Assembly: GCF_003010965.1 (NCBI RefSeq)
Contig: NZ_PGGM01000010.1
Location: forward strand, 62,001-126,000
From: Phyllobacterium sophorae
GTDB lineage: Bacteria > Pseudomonadota > Alphaproteobacteria > Rhizobiales > Rhizobiaceae
Length of the DNA: 64,000 bases
Direction of reading: 5' to 3'
Numbering within the stretch: position 1 is the first letter of the stretch; every line of letters begins with the position of its first letter. A program made the translations under genes and the position numbers. The notes beneath the pieces were generated by a model. It saw only the letters and a list, made by a program, of their open reading frames with translations. It was not told the origin of the DNA and made no database searches. Below are positions 53,415 through 62,162 of this stretch, piece by piece.

Positions 53415-54218
53415 TCAGATGGCAACTGCAGGCGCAGGGTGCACGGGTGCAGAAGCGGCGAATGGCGCGGTCTTCTGGCCAAGGTAAAAGTTCTTTAGGT
53501 CGTCGTTATCGCGAAGCTCGTCTGCCGCGCCGCTCAAGACGGCCATACCGTTTTCAAGGATCGTCGCGCGGTCGGCATATTTGAGCGCAATCGTGGAATT
53601 CTGTTCGGCGACCAGGATGGCGAGACCGGTTTCCCGGTTAAGCCGGCGGAGCGTCTTGAAAATCTCCTGCACGATCAGTGGTGCAAGGCCCATCGATGGC
53701 TCATCGAGCACCAGCAGCCTTGGACGTGACATCAGCGCCCTGCCGATTGCTGTCATCTGTTGCTCGCCGCCTGATGTCAGGCCAGTCGGTGTCCGGCGCT
53801 TTTCTTTAAGACGCGGAAAATGCGCATAGATCTTTTCCAGATCATCGGCAATTTCTGCCCGCCTGGCGCTCCGGCCGATCCCACCGGTGATGAGATTTTC
53901 CTCCACCGTCAGGCTGCGGAAACAATGACGGCCTTCCAGCACCTGTACGAGGCCGGACCGGACGAGATCTGCCGGGCTGATGGCAGACACGTCACGTCCG
54001 TCGAAGGTGATGGAGCCGGCTGTGATCTGCCCCCGCTCGGCCGGAAGCAGGTTCGAGATCCCCTTGAGCGTTGTGGTCTTCCCCGCACCGTTTGCTCCGA
54101 GGAGTGCAACGATTTCGCCGTGCCCGACGGTCAGGCTCACCCCGTGTAATGCCGTGATGGCATGGTTGTAAGTGGCTCTGACACCATCGACAGCAAGCAG
54201 AGAGCTATTGTGCGCCAT
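53415..54218 (-). CDS. branched-chain-type ABC transporter ATPase (LivF-like)
   Basis: A 267-residue ATPase: Walker A LLGANGAGKTTTLKGISNL, signature TSGGEQQMTAIGRALM, Walker B LLVLDEPSMGLA, H-loop region LVAEQN. The short C-terminus ends PVHPAPAVAI. Together with LivG it should energise the LivHM channel. In this operon the usual amino-acid ligand is doubtful; an organosulfur compound is more likely. Confidence 0.92.
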   Translation of the reverse strand: MAHNSSLLAVDGVRATYNHAITALHGVSLTVGHGEIVALLGANGAGKTTTLKGISNLLPAERGQITAGSITFDGRDVSAISPADLVRSGLVQVLEGRHCFRSLTVEENLITGGIGRSARRAEIADDLEKIYAHFPRLKEKRRTPTGLTSGGEQQMTAIGRALMSRPRLLVLDEPSMGLAPLIVQEIFKTLRRLNRETGLAILVAEQNSTIALKYADRATILENGMAVLSGAADELRDNDDLKNFYLGQKTAPFAASAPVHPAPAVAI

Positions 54219-54253
54219 AGGATCATCTCCTGAGGTTGGGTTGAAGCAACGGT

Positions 54254-54288
54254 AGTCGAACCGGGGAGCGGCGCTGCCCGGTTCGACT
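54254..54288 (-). terminator. strong hairpin between livK and livF
   Basis: AGTCGAACCGGG (54254-54265) pairs perfectly over 12 bp with CCCGGTTCGACT (54277-54288), loop 11 nt. Inside an operon, such a stem after a binding-protein gene usually protects its mRNA or thins downstream transcription. Confidence 0.75.
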
Positions 54289-54293
54289 TGGCT

Positions 54294-55628
54294 TCAGTTG
54301 GTTGCAGCTTCGGCCTGTTCGGAGGTGCGCAGTTTGATACCTTTTTCTGCTGCGTAGGCTTCGGCAGACTTCTCGATGATCGGGCGAAGGAGGGTCCAGT
54401 CCGGAGCTATCCAATCCGAGACGACATTCCATTTCTTGCCGTCCCACTGTTGGAAGGTGACGTAGCCATTGCCCTCGTGGTTGTCCCAGGTGACATTGAT
54501 CGAATGGAACAGGCCTTTGGCACCCAGTGCCTCGACGCGTGCCGGATCGAGTTGGAGATGCTCGAAACCCCAACGCACCTCGTCGCCCGTCAGCGTCCGC
54601 TTGCCGAATTTTTCCTGAGCGATGCGGATAGCCTCTACATTCAGGATCCCGTTGACAATGCCAAGATTATGATAGACCGAGCCGATGCGGCTTTTGTCCT
54701 CAAGGTTGCCCTTGCCGTTGTCATAGAGTGTCTTGATGATCTCTTTGACCACAGGATATTCGGCGCCGGATGCCTGTGTGGTGATGGCGGTATAGCCTTT
54801 CGCGGCCTCCCCTGCCGGAATGGCATCTTCTTCGGAGTTCGACCAGACGTTGCCGACAATATGATCAACCGGGAAGCCAACCTTGGCTGCGCTTTTCAAG
54901 GCAACGGGGTTCATCACTCCCCATCCGCGCAGCACCACGTAGTCGGGTTTCGCACGGCGGATCGTCAGCCATTGCGCCTGCTGTTCATTTCCGGGATGCG
55001 GCACTTCGATCTGCTGCAGTTCGAAGCCATATTTCTTCGCCAGAAGTTCGTAGATCGGAATGGTTTCCTTGCCATAGGGTGAGCCGTGATAGAGCACGAC
55101 AAGCTTCTTGCCCTTGAGGTTTTCCAGCCCGCCTTCCTTGGAGGCGATATAATTGACGATGCCTGACGTCTCGCTATAGGGATTGAGCAACAGCGGGAAG
55201 ACGTAAGGGAAGACGCGCCCATCCGTTGAATCGGTACGGCCGTGATTGATGGTGATCAAGGGCACCTTGTCTTGGGTGATGCGGTCGATCATCGCGTAGG
55301 CGATGCCGACGGATAGCGGATTCCAGGCAGCGACGCCGGGATTGTTTTTAAGACGCTCGTAGACCTCGACGCCGCGTTCCACTTCGTACTGCGTTTCGCC
55401 TTCCGACCAGGTGAGCTTGACGCCATTCACGCCGCCGTCGCGCGTGTTGATGAGATTGAGGTAGTCAATGAACCCGCCAAAGAAGCCGGTGCCGCCGGCC
55501 GCATAGGGCCCGACACGGTAGCTTTGCAGCGGAAAATACTGCTCGTCCGCATGGGCTGCCGGCAGCGCGATGGCAAGGCTCAGTCCTGCTGCAATCGCAG
55601 CGACTTTGAGTTTGTTGAAAATCGTCAT
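54294..55628 (-). CDS. branched-chain-type ABC transporter substrate-binding protein (LivK-like)
   Basis: A 444-residue periplasmic protein with a signal (KVAAIAAGLSLAIALPAAHA). The mature part begins DEQYFPLQSYRVGPYAAGG, and GVKLTWSEGETQYEVERGVE matches the amide/branched-chain receptor group. It is longer than LivK (about 345) and resembles receptors of urea/amide or aromatic-acid importers. ATG 55628 is used. Set among sfn and msu genes, its ligand is likely a sulfonate, sulfone or sulfate ester. Confidence 0.9.
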   Translation of the reverse strand: MTIFNKLKVAAIAAGLSLAIALPAAHADEQYFPLQSYRVGPYAAGGTGFFGGFIDYLNLINTRDGGVNGVKLTWSEGETQYEVERGVEVYERLKNNPGVAAWNPLSVGIAYAMIDRITQDKVPLITINHGRTDSTDGRVFPYVFPLLLNPYSETSGIVNYIASKEGGLENLKGKKLVVLYHGSPYGKETIPIYELLAKKYGFELQQIEVPHPGNEQQAQWLTIRRAKPDYVVLRGWGVMNPVALKSAAKVGFPVDHIVGNVWSNSEEDAIPAGEAAKGYTAITTQASGAEYPVVKEIIKTLYDNGKGNLEDKSRIGSVYHNLGIVNGILNVEAIRIAQEKFGKRTLTGDEVRWGFEHLQLDPARVEALGAKGLFHSINVTWDNHEGNGYVTFQQWDGKKWNVVSDWIAPDWTLLRPIIEKSAEAYAAEKGIKLRTSEQAEAATN

Positions 55629-55727
55629 TTCTGGATACACTCCTCTCGTTGACCGGAGAAATTTGCCGGTCGGATGTCGATGGCTAGGCAGTTTTTATTG
55701 CAGGGAACCGTCAGGCTCCGGTATCGA

Positions 55728-56768
55728 TCACATCCGTCCAAAGACGGCGGCAGATCGTTTTCGAATTCTGTCCCAAAGCGACACCAAACCGTCGGGCTCC
55801 AGAATAAGAAACAGAATGATCAAGGCACCCAGAACGATCCGCTGACTCATGTCGAGCACGCCCGAATTAAAAACGTCTCCGAGCAAAAACGAACCGAGCC
55901 TCGAAAGAGCCAATGGCAGGATCACCAGGAGGGCAGCGCCGAAAAACGCGCCGCGAATGGATGCGAGCCCGCCAATGATAATGATGAACAAGATCTGGAA
56001 TGATCGGTCGAGATTGAACCCTGCAGGCTCCACTGTTCTCAAGTAAGCGAAAGCCCAGAGCACCCCCGCGACGCCGATAATGAAAGACGATATGGCAAAG
56101 GCCAGGAGTTTCGTCTTCAGGACGGGAACGCCGATGATCCGCGCTGCCGTTTCATTGTCGCGCACGGCAATGAAATTGCGCCCTGATTGGGAGGACACCA
56201 GCCGATAAGCAAGGAAGGTAAGCAGGGTTACGACCGTCAACGAGAACAGGTAGCGCCCGACGGCTCCGTTGAATGCAATGCCTGCGATCGACAGTGCGGG
56301 CGCATCGATCACACCCGAGGCGGAATCGTTGGAAAACCAACTGAATTTCGTCAGAGCCCATTGCACGAAGAATTGTGCTGCAAGGGTCGATACAGCGAGA
56401 TAGAAGCCTTTGAGACGAAGGCTCGGCAGGCCAAAAACAATGCCGATTGCAGCAGCAGCAAGCCCCGCCAGAATGATACTGCCGATGAGCGGCAACCCCT
56501 CGACGCGAAGGTTGAAATTATACGCGGCGAAGGCACCCACCGCCAAGAATGCTGCGCTGCCGAGCGATACCTGGCCGGCATAACCGGTCAGAATGTTGAG
56601 CCCCACTCCAGCTAGGCTCAAAGCCAGGAATGGCAACAGGATGGCTTCGAACAGATAGCTTGTGCCGATGAAGGGAACAATGAGATAGGCCACGCCAAGC
56701 AGCAGAACTGGGGGGAGCCATCCCGGAATCCGATGGGATGAGGAAAATTCGGAAGCGATTGCGGTCAT
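55728..56768 (-). CDS. branched-chain-type ABC transporter permease (LivM-like)
   Basis: A 346-residue permease with about ten helices. LTGYAGQVSLGSAAFLAVGA is the LivM hallmark, and AFAISSFIIGVAGVLWAFAY with GLASIRGAFFGAALLVILP is the second conserved block. It is the channel partner of the LivH-like gene 3 bp upstream. Confidence 0.93.
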   Translation of the reverse strand: MTAIASEFSSSHRIPGWLPPVLLLGVAYLIVPFIGTSYLFEAILLPFLALSLAGVGLNILTGYAGQVSLGSAAFLAVGAFAAYNFNLRVEGLPLIGSIILAGLAAAAIGIVFGLPSLRLKGFYLAVSTLAAQFFVQWALTKFSWFSNDSASGVIDAPALSIAGIAFNGAVGRYLFSLTVVTLLTFLAYRLVSSQSGRNFIAVRDNETAARIIGVPVLKTKLLAFAISSFIIGVAGVLWAFAYLRTVEPAGFNLDRSFQILFIIIIGGLASIRGAFFGAALLVILPLALSRLGSFLLGDVFNSGVLDMSQRIVLGALIILFLILEPDGLVSLWDRIRKRSAAVFGRM

Positions 56769-56771
56769 TGC

Positions 56772-57668
56772 CTACACCCTTTCCACCAGCTTTTGTCCGA
56801 AAAGACCGGAGGGGTGCACCAGCAAGAAGGCAAGTGCGACGACATAGGCAAACCAGCTTTCAATGCCGCCGCCGACATATTCCCCGATATAGACTTCGGC
56901 AAGCTTCTCCGCGGCTCCAATCAAGAGCCCGCCAACAATAGCTCCCGGAATGGAATCGAAACCGCCCAGAACCAAAACCGGCAGGGCCTTCAGCACGACA
57001 AGAGACAGCGAAAATTGCACGCCCAGCCTTGCGCCCCAGAGCAAACCGGCAACCAGCGCGACGAGCCCCGCGGCGGCCCAGACGGTTGCCCAAATCCATG
57101 GCAAGCGCAATCCGATTGCGAGAGCAGCAAACTGATCATCCGCGACTGCGCGAAAGGCGAGCCCGACACGGGTGTACCGGAAGAAAATCGACAGCAGAAC
57201 TACCATGCTGGCTGCGACAGCGGCAGCAAAGAGATCAAACTGGCTGATGAAAATGCCGCCAAAGTCGAAGGGGATATCTTCTATGCCGAGATCGAGGCCG
57301 TGAACCTGCGTTCCCCATATCAGCTGCGCCGCACCCTCGATGATATAGGAGAGTCCAAGAGTGGCCATAAAGAGTGTCATCGGCGATCTGTTGGTTAGAG
57401 GCCGAAGAACAACGCGCTCGATTGCAATCCCGATGGCGACCATCAATACAAATGTAATCGCCAGCGCCAACGCAAATGGGACAGCTCTTTCCACCAGGCT
57501 GACGAAGGTGAGTGCCGCAAAAAGCAGCATCGCCCCTTGAGCAAAATTCAAGACGCCCGAAGTCTTGTAGATCAGCACAAAACCGATCGCAACGAGGGAG
57601 TACATCACCCCTGAGAGCAGGCCGCCAATCAGTACCTCGAAGAAGAAAAGCCAATCGAACTCAACCAT
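56772..57668 (-). CDS. branched-chain-type ABC transporter permease (LivH-like)
   Basis: A 298-residue permease. VMYSLVAIGFVLIYKTSGVL followed by NFAQGAMLL is the LivH signature; GGFDSIPGAIVGGLLIGAAE marks the second. Its ATG shares one base with the livG stop (TGATG), so the two are tightly coupled. Confidence 0.93.
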   Translation of the reverse strand: MVEFDWLFFFEVLIGGLLSGVMYSLVAIGFVLIYKTSGVLNFAQGAMLLFAALTFVSLVERAVPFALALAITFVLMVAIGIAIERVVLRPLTNRSPMTLFMATLGLSYIIEGAAQLIWGTQVHGLDLGIEDIPFDFGGIFISQFDLFAAAVAASMVVLLSIFFRYTRVGLAFRAVADDQFAALAIGLRLPWIWATVWAAAGLVALVAGLLWGARLGVQFSLSLVVLKALPVLVLGGFDSIPGAIVGGLLIGAAEKLAEVYIGEYVGGGIESWFAYVVALAFLLVHPSGLFGQKLVERV

Positions 57669-58567
57669 CAGATCCCCCCGCCATCGATATTTTCGGGAGC
57701 GACGCCGAGATAGGCATCAATCACGCCCTGATCCGCTCGGATTTCTTCAGGCGTGCCATCGGCGATCTTGCGACCATAGTCGAGAACGGCAATATGGTCG
57801 GACAGGCCCATGACCACGCCGATATCATGTTCAACGAGGATAATTGTCGTGCCGTATTGCCGGTTGGCGGCGCGAATGAATTCGCTCATCTCGGCTTTCT
57901 CTGGAGCGGTCATTCCAGCCATCGGCTCATCAAGCAGCAGGATCGCCGGTTCCGCGACCATCGCGCGTGCGAGTTCGACGCGCTTTTGCAATCCATAGGG
58001 CAAAGTGCCTGCCAGACGATCGCTGACGTGGGTAAGATCGAGGAAATCCAGTATTTGGCCCGCACGTTCGCGGGCATCTAACTCTTCGCGGCGCGAGAGA
58101 CCAAGTCCCAGTACCTGCGCGAGAAAGGTCGAACGGACCTTATATGCTCGACCGGAGATGACGTTGTCGATGACGCTCAATCCCTTGAACAGCGCAAGAT
58201 TCTGGAACGTCCGCGCAATTCCAAGGTGAGCAAGTTTTTGGGTCGGCACCCGCGCGAAGCGATTGGCCCCGATCCGGACCTGGCCGCGATCGGGCCTATA
58301 AACGCCACTGATGATATTGATCAAGGAGCTTTTGCCGGCACCATTGGGACCAATAATCGCGCGTATTTCGCCCGATCGCACAGTGAGGTCGATATCGTGG
58401 AGTGCAACGACGCCGCCAAAGGAGAGGCTGATCCCCTCCAGACCAAGAATAGTATCCGCTTGCTGCTGGGGCTGGACCTGCCTTAACAACTCGATTTCCG
58501 GAGCGGCCACCGGCTCCCGAAAGGCAACGGTGGCGGGACCTTCGTGAAGGTAGTTTATCGAATGCAT
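57668..58567 (-). CDS. branched-chain-type ABC transporter ATPase (LivG-like)
   Basis: A 299-residue ATPase with a 45-residue leader before the domain. Walker A is IIGPNGAGKSSLINIISG, signature LPYGLQKRVELARAMV, Walker B ILLLDEPMAGM, H-loop LVEHDIGVV, and a C-terminal BCA_ABC_TP tail (IRADQGVIDAYLG). ATG 58567, with GGAGAG upstream, is preferred over 58756. It lies 148 bp after sfnG in the same direction. Confidence 0.92.
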   Translation of the reverse strand: MHSINYLHEGPATVAFREPVAAPEIELLRQVQPQQQADTILGLEGISLSFGGVVALHDIDLTVRSGEIRAIIGPNGAGKSSLINIISGVYRPDRGQVRIGANRFARVPTQKLAHLGIARTFQNLALFKGLSVIDNVISGRAYKVRSTFLAQVLGLGLSRREELDARERAGQILDFLDLTHVSDRLAGTLPYGLQKRVELARAMVAEPAILLLDEPMAGMTAPEKAEMSEFIRAANRQYGTTIILVEHDIGVVMGLSDHIAVLDYGRKIADGTPEEIRADQGVIDAYLGVAPENIDGGGI

Positions 58568-58715
58568 TTTCTGCGTCTCTCCAGGCCCATTTCCCGTTTG
58601 ATCAAATCGATACGACAGAGCGCAAAATCCCCTTCGCAGACCGGATGATACGGACGACGATACAGCGCTTAGTTTGGCTGACATATCAGGTCTGCCGGCC
58701 TTGGTCGTTTGTGGA

Positions 58716-59819
58716 TTATTCGGCTGCCACTGCCGTAACCGTTTCCGCCTCTTCAAGTTTCCGGACCAACGGGATCACATGCTTGCCAAAAAACTCGACC
58801 TCTTCCTGGAAATGCAGGAAGCCGAGAAGGATGAGGTCCGCACCAGCATTCTTGAGATCGATCACGCGTTCGGCAATCTGTTCTGGCGTGCCGATGAGAT
58901 TGCTGCGGAAGCCGTCATTGTATTGTACCAAATCCTCGAAAGACGACTTGGCCCAGTTCCCCTCGCCTTCCGGGGAGGCTTTGCCGGCATTCTTCACCTG
59001 ATCGGCAAAACCCTGCACAGCCTCCGGGTTGGCCTTGGCAATGATCTCGTCCAGCACTGTGCGGGCTTCCGCTTCCGTGTCGCGGGCAATCGCAAAGGCA
59101 TTCACGCCAATTTTGACCGAATGACCGTTGGCAACAGCCTTGGCACGGATGTCATCCACCTGCTTCCTGATTTCCGCTGGCGTATTGCCGTTCGTGAAAT
59201 ACCAATCGGAAACACGCGCCGCCATGTCGCGTGCAGCCCGAGAGGAGCCGCCCTGGAAAATTTCCGGTAGTGGATCAATCGGCTTCGGCTTCATCGAGTA
59301 TTCGTTAAACCGGTAAAAATCGCCCTTGAACGTGAAACTGTCCTCTGTCCAGATTCCACGCAGCGCCCGGATGAACTCCTCCGAGCGCCGATAGCGCTCG
59401 TCGTGATCAAGCCAATGCTCGCCAATTGCTGCGAATTCACCCCGGAACCAGCCGCTGACTATATTGACTGCAACACGTCCGTTGGTGAGATGGTTGATGG
59501 TTGCTATCTGCTTCGCCGCCAGCGCCGGATTCCAGGGTCCCGGCAAGAGGGCAGCAATCACTTTCAATTTCGTCGTCGCTGCCAGCAGCGCGTGGCTGAA
59601 GGACACGGATTCATGCTGATTGTCAGCACCATAACCGGCTGTGAATCTGATCTGGCTCAGCGCATAGTCAAAACCGTTGGCTTCGGCGATCTGGGCCAGT
59701 TTGCGATTGTAATCAATATCCCAGCTCGTGCGCTGTTCGATATTGGAAATGACCAGACCACCCGATACGTTCGGCACCCAATAGGCAAATTTAACCGGCT
59801 CTCTTTTTATCTGTGACAT
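58716..59819 (-). CDS. sfnG: dimethyl sulfone monooxygenase SfnG-like (FMNH2-dependent)
   Basis: A 367-residue luciferase-like protein. KFAYWVPNVSGGLVISNIEQ and NGFDYALSQIRFTAGYGADN are characteristic of SfnG; VNIVSGWFRGEFAAIGEHWL and EIFQGGSSRAARDMAARVSD complete the flavin site. SfnG oxygenates dimethyl sulfone to methanesulfinate with FMNH2 and O2. ATG 59819 is chosen. The FMN reductase gene 22 bp upstream should supply FMNH2. A related ssuD lies at 49496, so the cell can attack both sulfones and sulfonates. Confidence 0.92.
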   Translation of the reverse strand: MSQIKREPVKFAYWVPNVSGGLVISNIEQRTSWDIDYNRKLAQIAEANGFDYALSQIRFTAGYGADNQHESVSFSHALLAATTKLKVIAALLPGPWNPALAAKQIATINHLTNGRVAVNIVSGWFRGEFAAIGEHWLDHDERYRRSEEFIRALRGIWTEDSFTFKGDFYRFNEYSMKPKPIDPLPEIFQGGSSRAARDMAARVSDWYFTNGNTPAEIRKQVDDIRAKAVANGHSVKIGVNAFAIARDTEAEARTVLDEIIAKANPEAVQGFADQVKNAGKASPEGEGNWAKSSFEDLVQYNDGFRSNLIGTPEQIAERVIDLKNAGADLILLGFLHFQEEVEFFGKHVIPLVRKLEEAETVTAVAAE

Positions 59820-59841
59820 GTAATTCCCCTTCAAAATGAAA

Positions 59842-60438
59842 TCAGGTTTGCGCCAAAACAACTTCCCGCTGCGCACTTGTGCGGCTGTTGCCGGAATTGG
59901 CATCGGCACGACGAAACAGCTGAGCGAGCTCCGTCACCGAACGATCGATGCGTTTCGCGACGTCGGGATTTGTCAGATCGTACCCGGTGAAGTCGGCCTC
60001 AGTCGCATAGACCGCTGTTGGAATTGTCAGGGCGTTGAAAAAGCCGAAGAGCGGACGGAGCTGGTGTTCGGTAACTAATCCATGCAGCTGCGTGCCGCCG
60101 GTGGCAGCAAGGATGACGTGTTTTCCCGTCAATGCGCGGAAGTGTACAAGATCGAACAGATGCTTGAAAGCACCCGTATAGGAGGCTCTGTACACAGGCG
60201 AGCCGACGACGAGGATATCTGCCGCTTCAAGGGCATCGATAATATCGCGGCCAGCCTTGTCCAGTTGATCTGTTCTTAAAGCACGGAAAAGGACCGGCGC
60301 CGCATCGGCGAGTTCAATAACCCGGCCATCAACATCGAATTGCTTTCCAATCGCCGCGGTAATTGCCCGGACAAGGGATGCCGTGCGCGATGGCCGGCGG
60401 ACATTGCCTGACAAACCCAGAATTTTTAAGCGCTGCAT
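59842..60438 (-). CDS. msuE: NAD(P)H-dependent FMN reductase (MsuE/SsuE-like)
   Basis: A 198-residue flavodoxin-fold reductase. ILGLSGNVRRPSRTASLVRA binds the FMN phosphate, and VVGSPVYRASYTGAFKHLFD is the MsuE/SsuE signature with the partner residues. LAATGGTQLHGLVTEHQLRP follows. It reduces FMN for the adjacent SfnG and possibly SsuD. It is the first gene of the leftward sulfur operon, with AAGG about 9 nt before its ATG. Confidence 0.93.
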   Translation of the reverse strand: MQRLKILGLSGNVRRPSRTASLVRAITAAIGKQFDVDGRVIELADAAPVLFRALRTDQLDKAGRDIIDALEAADILVVGSPVYRASYTGAFKHLFDLVHFRALTGKHVILAATGGTQLHGLVTEHQLRPLFGFFNALTIPTAVYATEADFTGYDLTNPDVAKRIDRSVTELAQLFRRADANSGNSRTSAQREVVLAQT

Positions 60439-60846
60439 ACCACATTGCCTTATTATACCGATTTACTGGAGATTAAGGATTTGGCGGCCTCCGTAAAAGA
60501 AAGACATTCCAAAATGAACGCCTGACGTGAAACGGCTGATGCGTTTATTTGGCAGCGACGATTTAAATGTATGGCTAAGGCTAACTTGAATGCCGTCCAA
60601 TTTCCGTTGGCCCATCAGCGTGGATGCAATGTGTGACCGAGCGAACCGACGTATGAACCACGCGAAGGTGCAGGCGCCCAAATCCGGCCCAATGGATCGT
60701 GACATCTCTGTCAACATGGCGGACACGGCACTGGCCTTAGCCCGTGACCGCAGTCATCCGAATGCTCTCCAGCACGCTGCAAACCACGGTCGCTCTGGGA
60801 AATCGGCTGCAATGAACCGGCTCAGACGAGACCACGGAAATGCTGA
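60439..60846. other. upstream region of the sulfur operon, no gene recognised
   Basis: It should hold the promoter of the msuE-sfnG-liv operon. A TATAAT (complement of 60452-60457) lies very near the msuE start without a convincing -35. No clear sigma-54 site was found. A rightward frame at 60590-60850 has no recognisable content. Confidence 0.4.
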
Positions 60847-61104
60847 TTAAGCGCTCTTTTTCAGATAGTCGTGGAAGATGTTGGCTTCTTTCGCGGCACC
60901 AATGAATGCCGAACGCGCATCCGCAGCGCTCACTTTCCCTTCGAGGGCGTCAAAGCACAACTGGCGGGCAATCTTTAATTTGGGTCCGTCATGTATCGGC
61001 CATTTCATAAGCAGAAACTCGGCTGCTTGTGTGACGGAACAGATATTTATTGGCTTGCCCAGGCGGGCGGCTTCGATAGTAACTGGCGGGAATGCATTGA
61101 TCAT
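60847..61104 (-). CDS. DUF982 family protein
   Basis: An 85-residue protein with the DUF982 pattern: a short strand pair, SVTQAAEFLLMKWPIHDGPK, KIARQLCFDALEGKVSAADA and RSAFIGAAKEANIF. The family is common in rhizobia and its function is unknown. No signal peptide or membrane segment. It lies between two FMN reductase genes; a link to sulfur use is only positional. Confidence 0.8.
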   Translation of the reverse strand: MINAFPPVTIEAARLGKPINICSVTQAAEFLLMKWPIHDGPKLKIARQLCFDALEGKVSAADARSAFIGAAKEANIFHDYLKKSA

Positions 61105-61202
61105 GCGCTAAAAACTTTCCTATGACATTCCGGTTCCACGCCGCTTCGCAAGATAATGCTCCAGTTTCTTCACACACATATGACGCGAAGAGATTGATCC
61201 CA

Positions 61203-61766
61203 TTACTCCGCAGCGCTCGCGACGATGGACCTCTCTGCTGTCACAAAAGGCCGAACTTCAGTTACGGCCTGGGTGATCCGGGCGTTGATGTGGGCGGTTG
61301 CAATTTCATAGTCCAGAAAGTCGCGATCGACAGCAAAAACACCCGTCGGCAATGTGTGTGCCGTGAAGAAGCCGAAGAGCGGTCGCAGCTGGTGCTCGAT
61401 AATCAACGCATGCCGGTCACTGCCTCCTGTGGCGGTCAGGAGAATGGGTTTGCCCTGCAGGGCCAGCGGATCGAGTAGATCGATGAAGTGCTTGAAAAGT
61501 CCCGTGTAGCTGCCCTTGTATGTCGGGGTTCCGACCACAAGGACGTCAGCCGCCAGAATCTTCTCGACAATGTGTGTTGAGGGAGCGTCAAGATCTTTGG
61601 CGTAGCGGGCCGCGCCAAGGCTGTCACCGAAATCAACCAGATCGAAAACTTCAGAAGCAAGCCCATATTGATGACTGATCCGGCTGACCACGTTGGCGAC
61701 AAGTGATCGTGTTTTTGATGGGCGCTGGAAGTTGCCGGAAAGGCCGACGACGGTCGGATTGGACAT
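61203..61766 (-). CDS. NAD(P)H-dependent FMN reductase (SsuE/MsuE-like), second copy
   Basis: A 187-residue paralogue of the msuE-like gene: VVGLSGNFQRPSKTRSLVAN, VVGTPTYKGSYTGLFKHFID and LTATGGSDRHALIIEHQLRP. ATG 61766 is chosen. It may supply FMNH2 to SsuD or to the SfnB-like enzyme, which lack their own reductases. It is transcribed in the same direction as, but well separated from, the sulfur operon. Confidence 0.9.
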   Translation of the reverse strand: MSNPTVVGLSGNFQRPSKTRSLVANVVSRISHQYGLASEVFDLVDFGDSLGAARYAKDLDAPSTHIVEKILAADVLVVGTPTYKGSYTGLFKHFIDLLDPLALQGKPILLTATGGSDRHALIIEHQLRPLFGFFTAHTLPTGVFAVDRDFLDYEIATAHINARITQAVTEVRPFVTAERSIVASAAE

Positions 61767-62143
61767 GGGAGGATCCTTTGAAACAAAACAGCGCACACGC
61801 TGCCGCGCAGGAACACTAACAAGAGCCGTGAGATAAAGAAGAAATCCAAGCCCGAACTTCGCTACTATCCAGACAAAATATTCTCAAACAAGGCGCTCTT
61901 GTGGGACGACGCATGACGAGCATCAGGGAACAGACAGCGCATACGATTGAACGAGAGACCGGTTAGCGGAGGGGGGAAACCGTTTGTTCGATGCGATTGC
62001 GGCAGCAGGCCGCCAGCCATCCGATCCTTCCTCCGGGTACGCGCGCTACCTGCCTTGCAGAAGCTGCCATGCTCGGCCGCCCGCCAGGAAATAGCGCAGA
62101 TGGCAGAGCCCGAATGGGGGACGCGTCCCCACCATGACTCGCC
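61767..62143. other. intergenic region between sulfur and phosphonate genes
   Basis: No gene recognised. It holds the left arm of the inverted repeat that overlaps the phnN end, and presumably the promoter of the FMN reductase gene at 61766. Confidence 0.45.
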
Positions 62144-62162
62144 TCATTTCGCTCTGCCATCT
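62098..62162. terminator. nested inverted repeats at the end of the phn operon
   Basis: AGATGGCAGAGC (62098-62109) and GCTCTGCCATCT (62151-62162) are perfect 12-bp inverted copies; between them lies a perfect 14-bp palindrome GGGGACGCGTCCCC (62117-62130). The right arm lies inside the last codons of phnN. It probably ends or protects the phn transcript. Confidence 0.6.

Noticed and set aside
60452-60457. perfect TATAAT (minus strand) before msuE
   Set aside because: It would leave almost no leader before the start codon and has no -35 at 16-18 bp.
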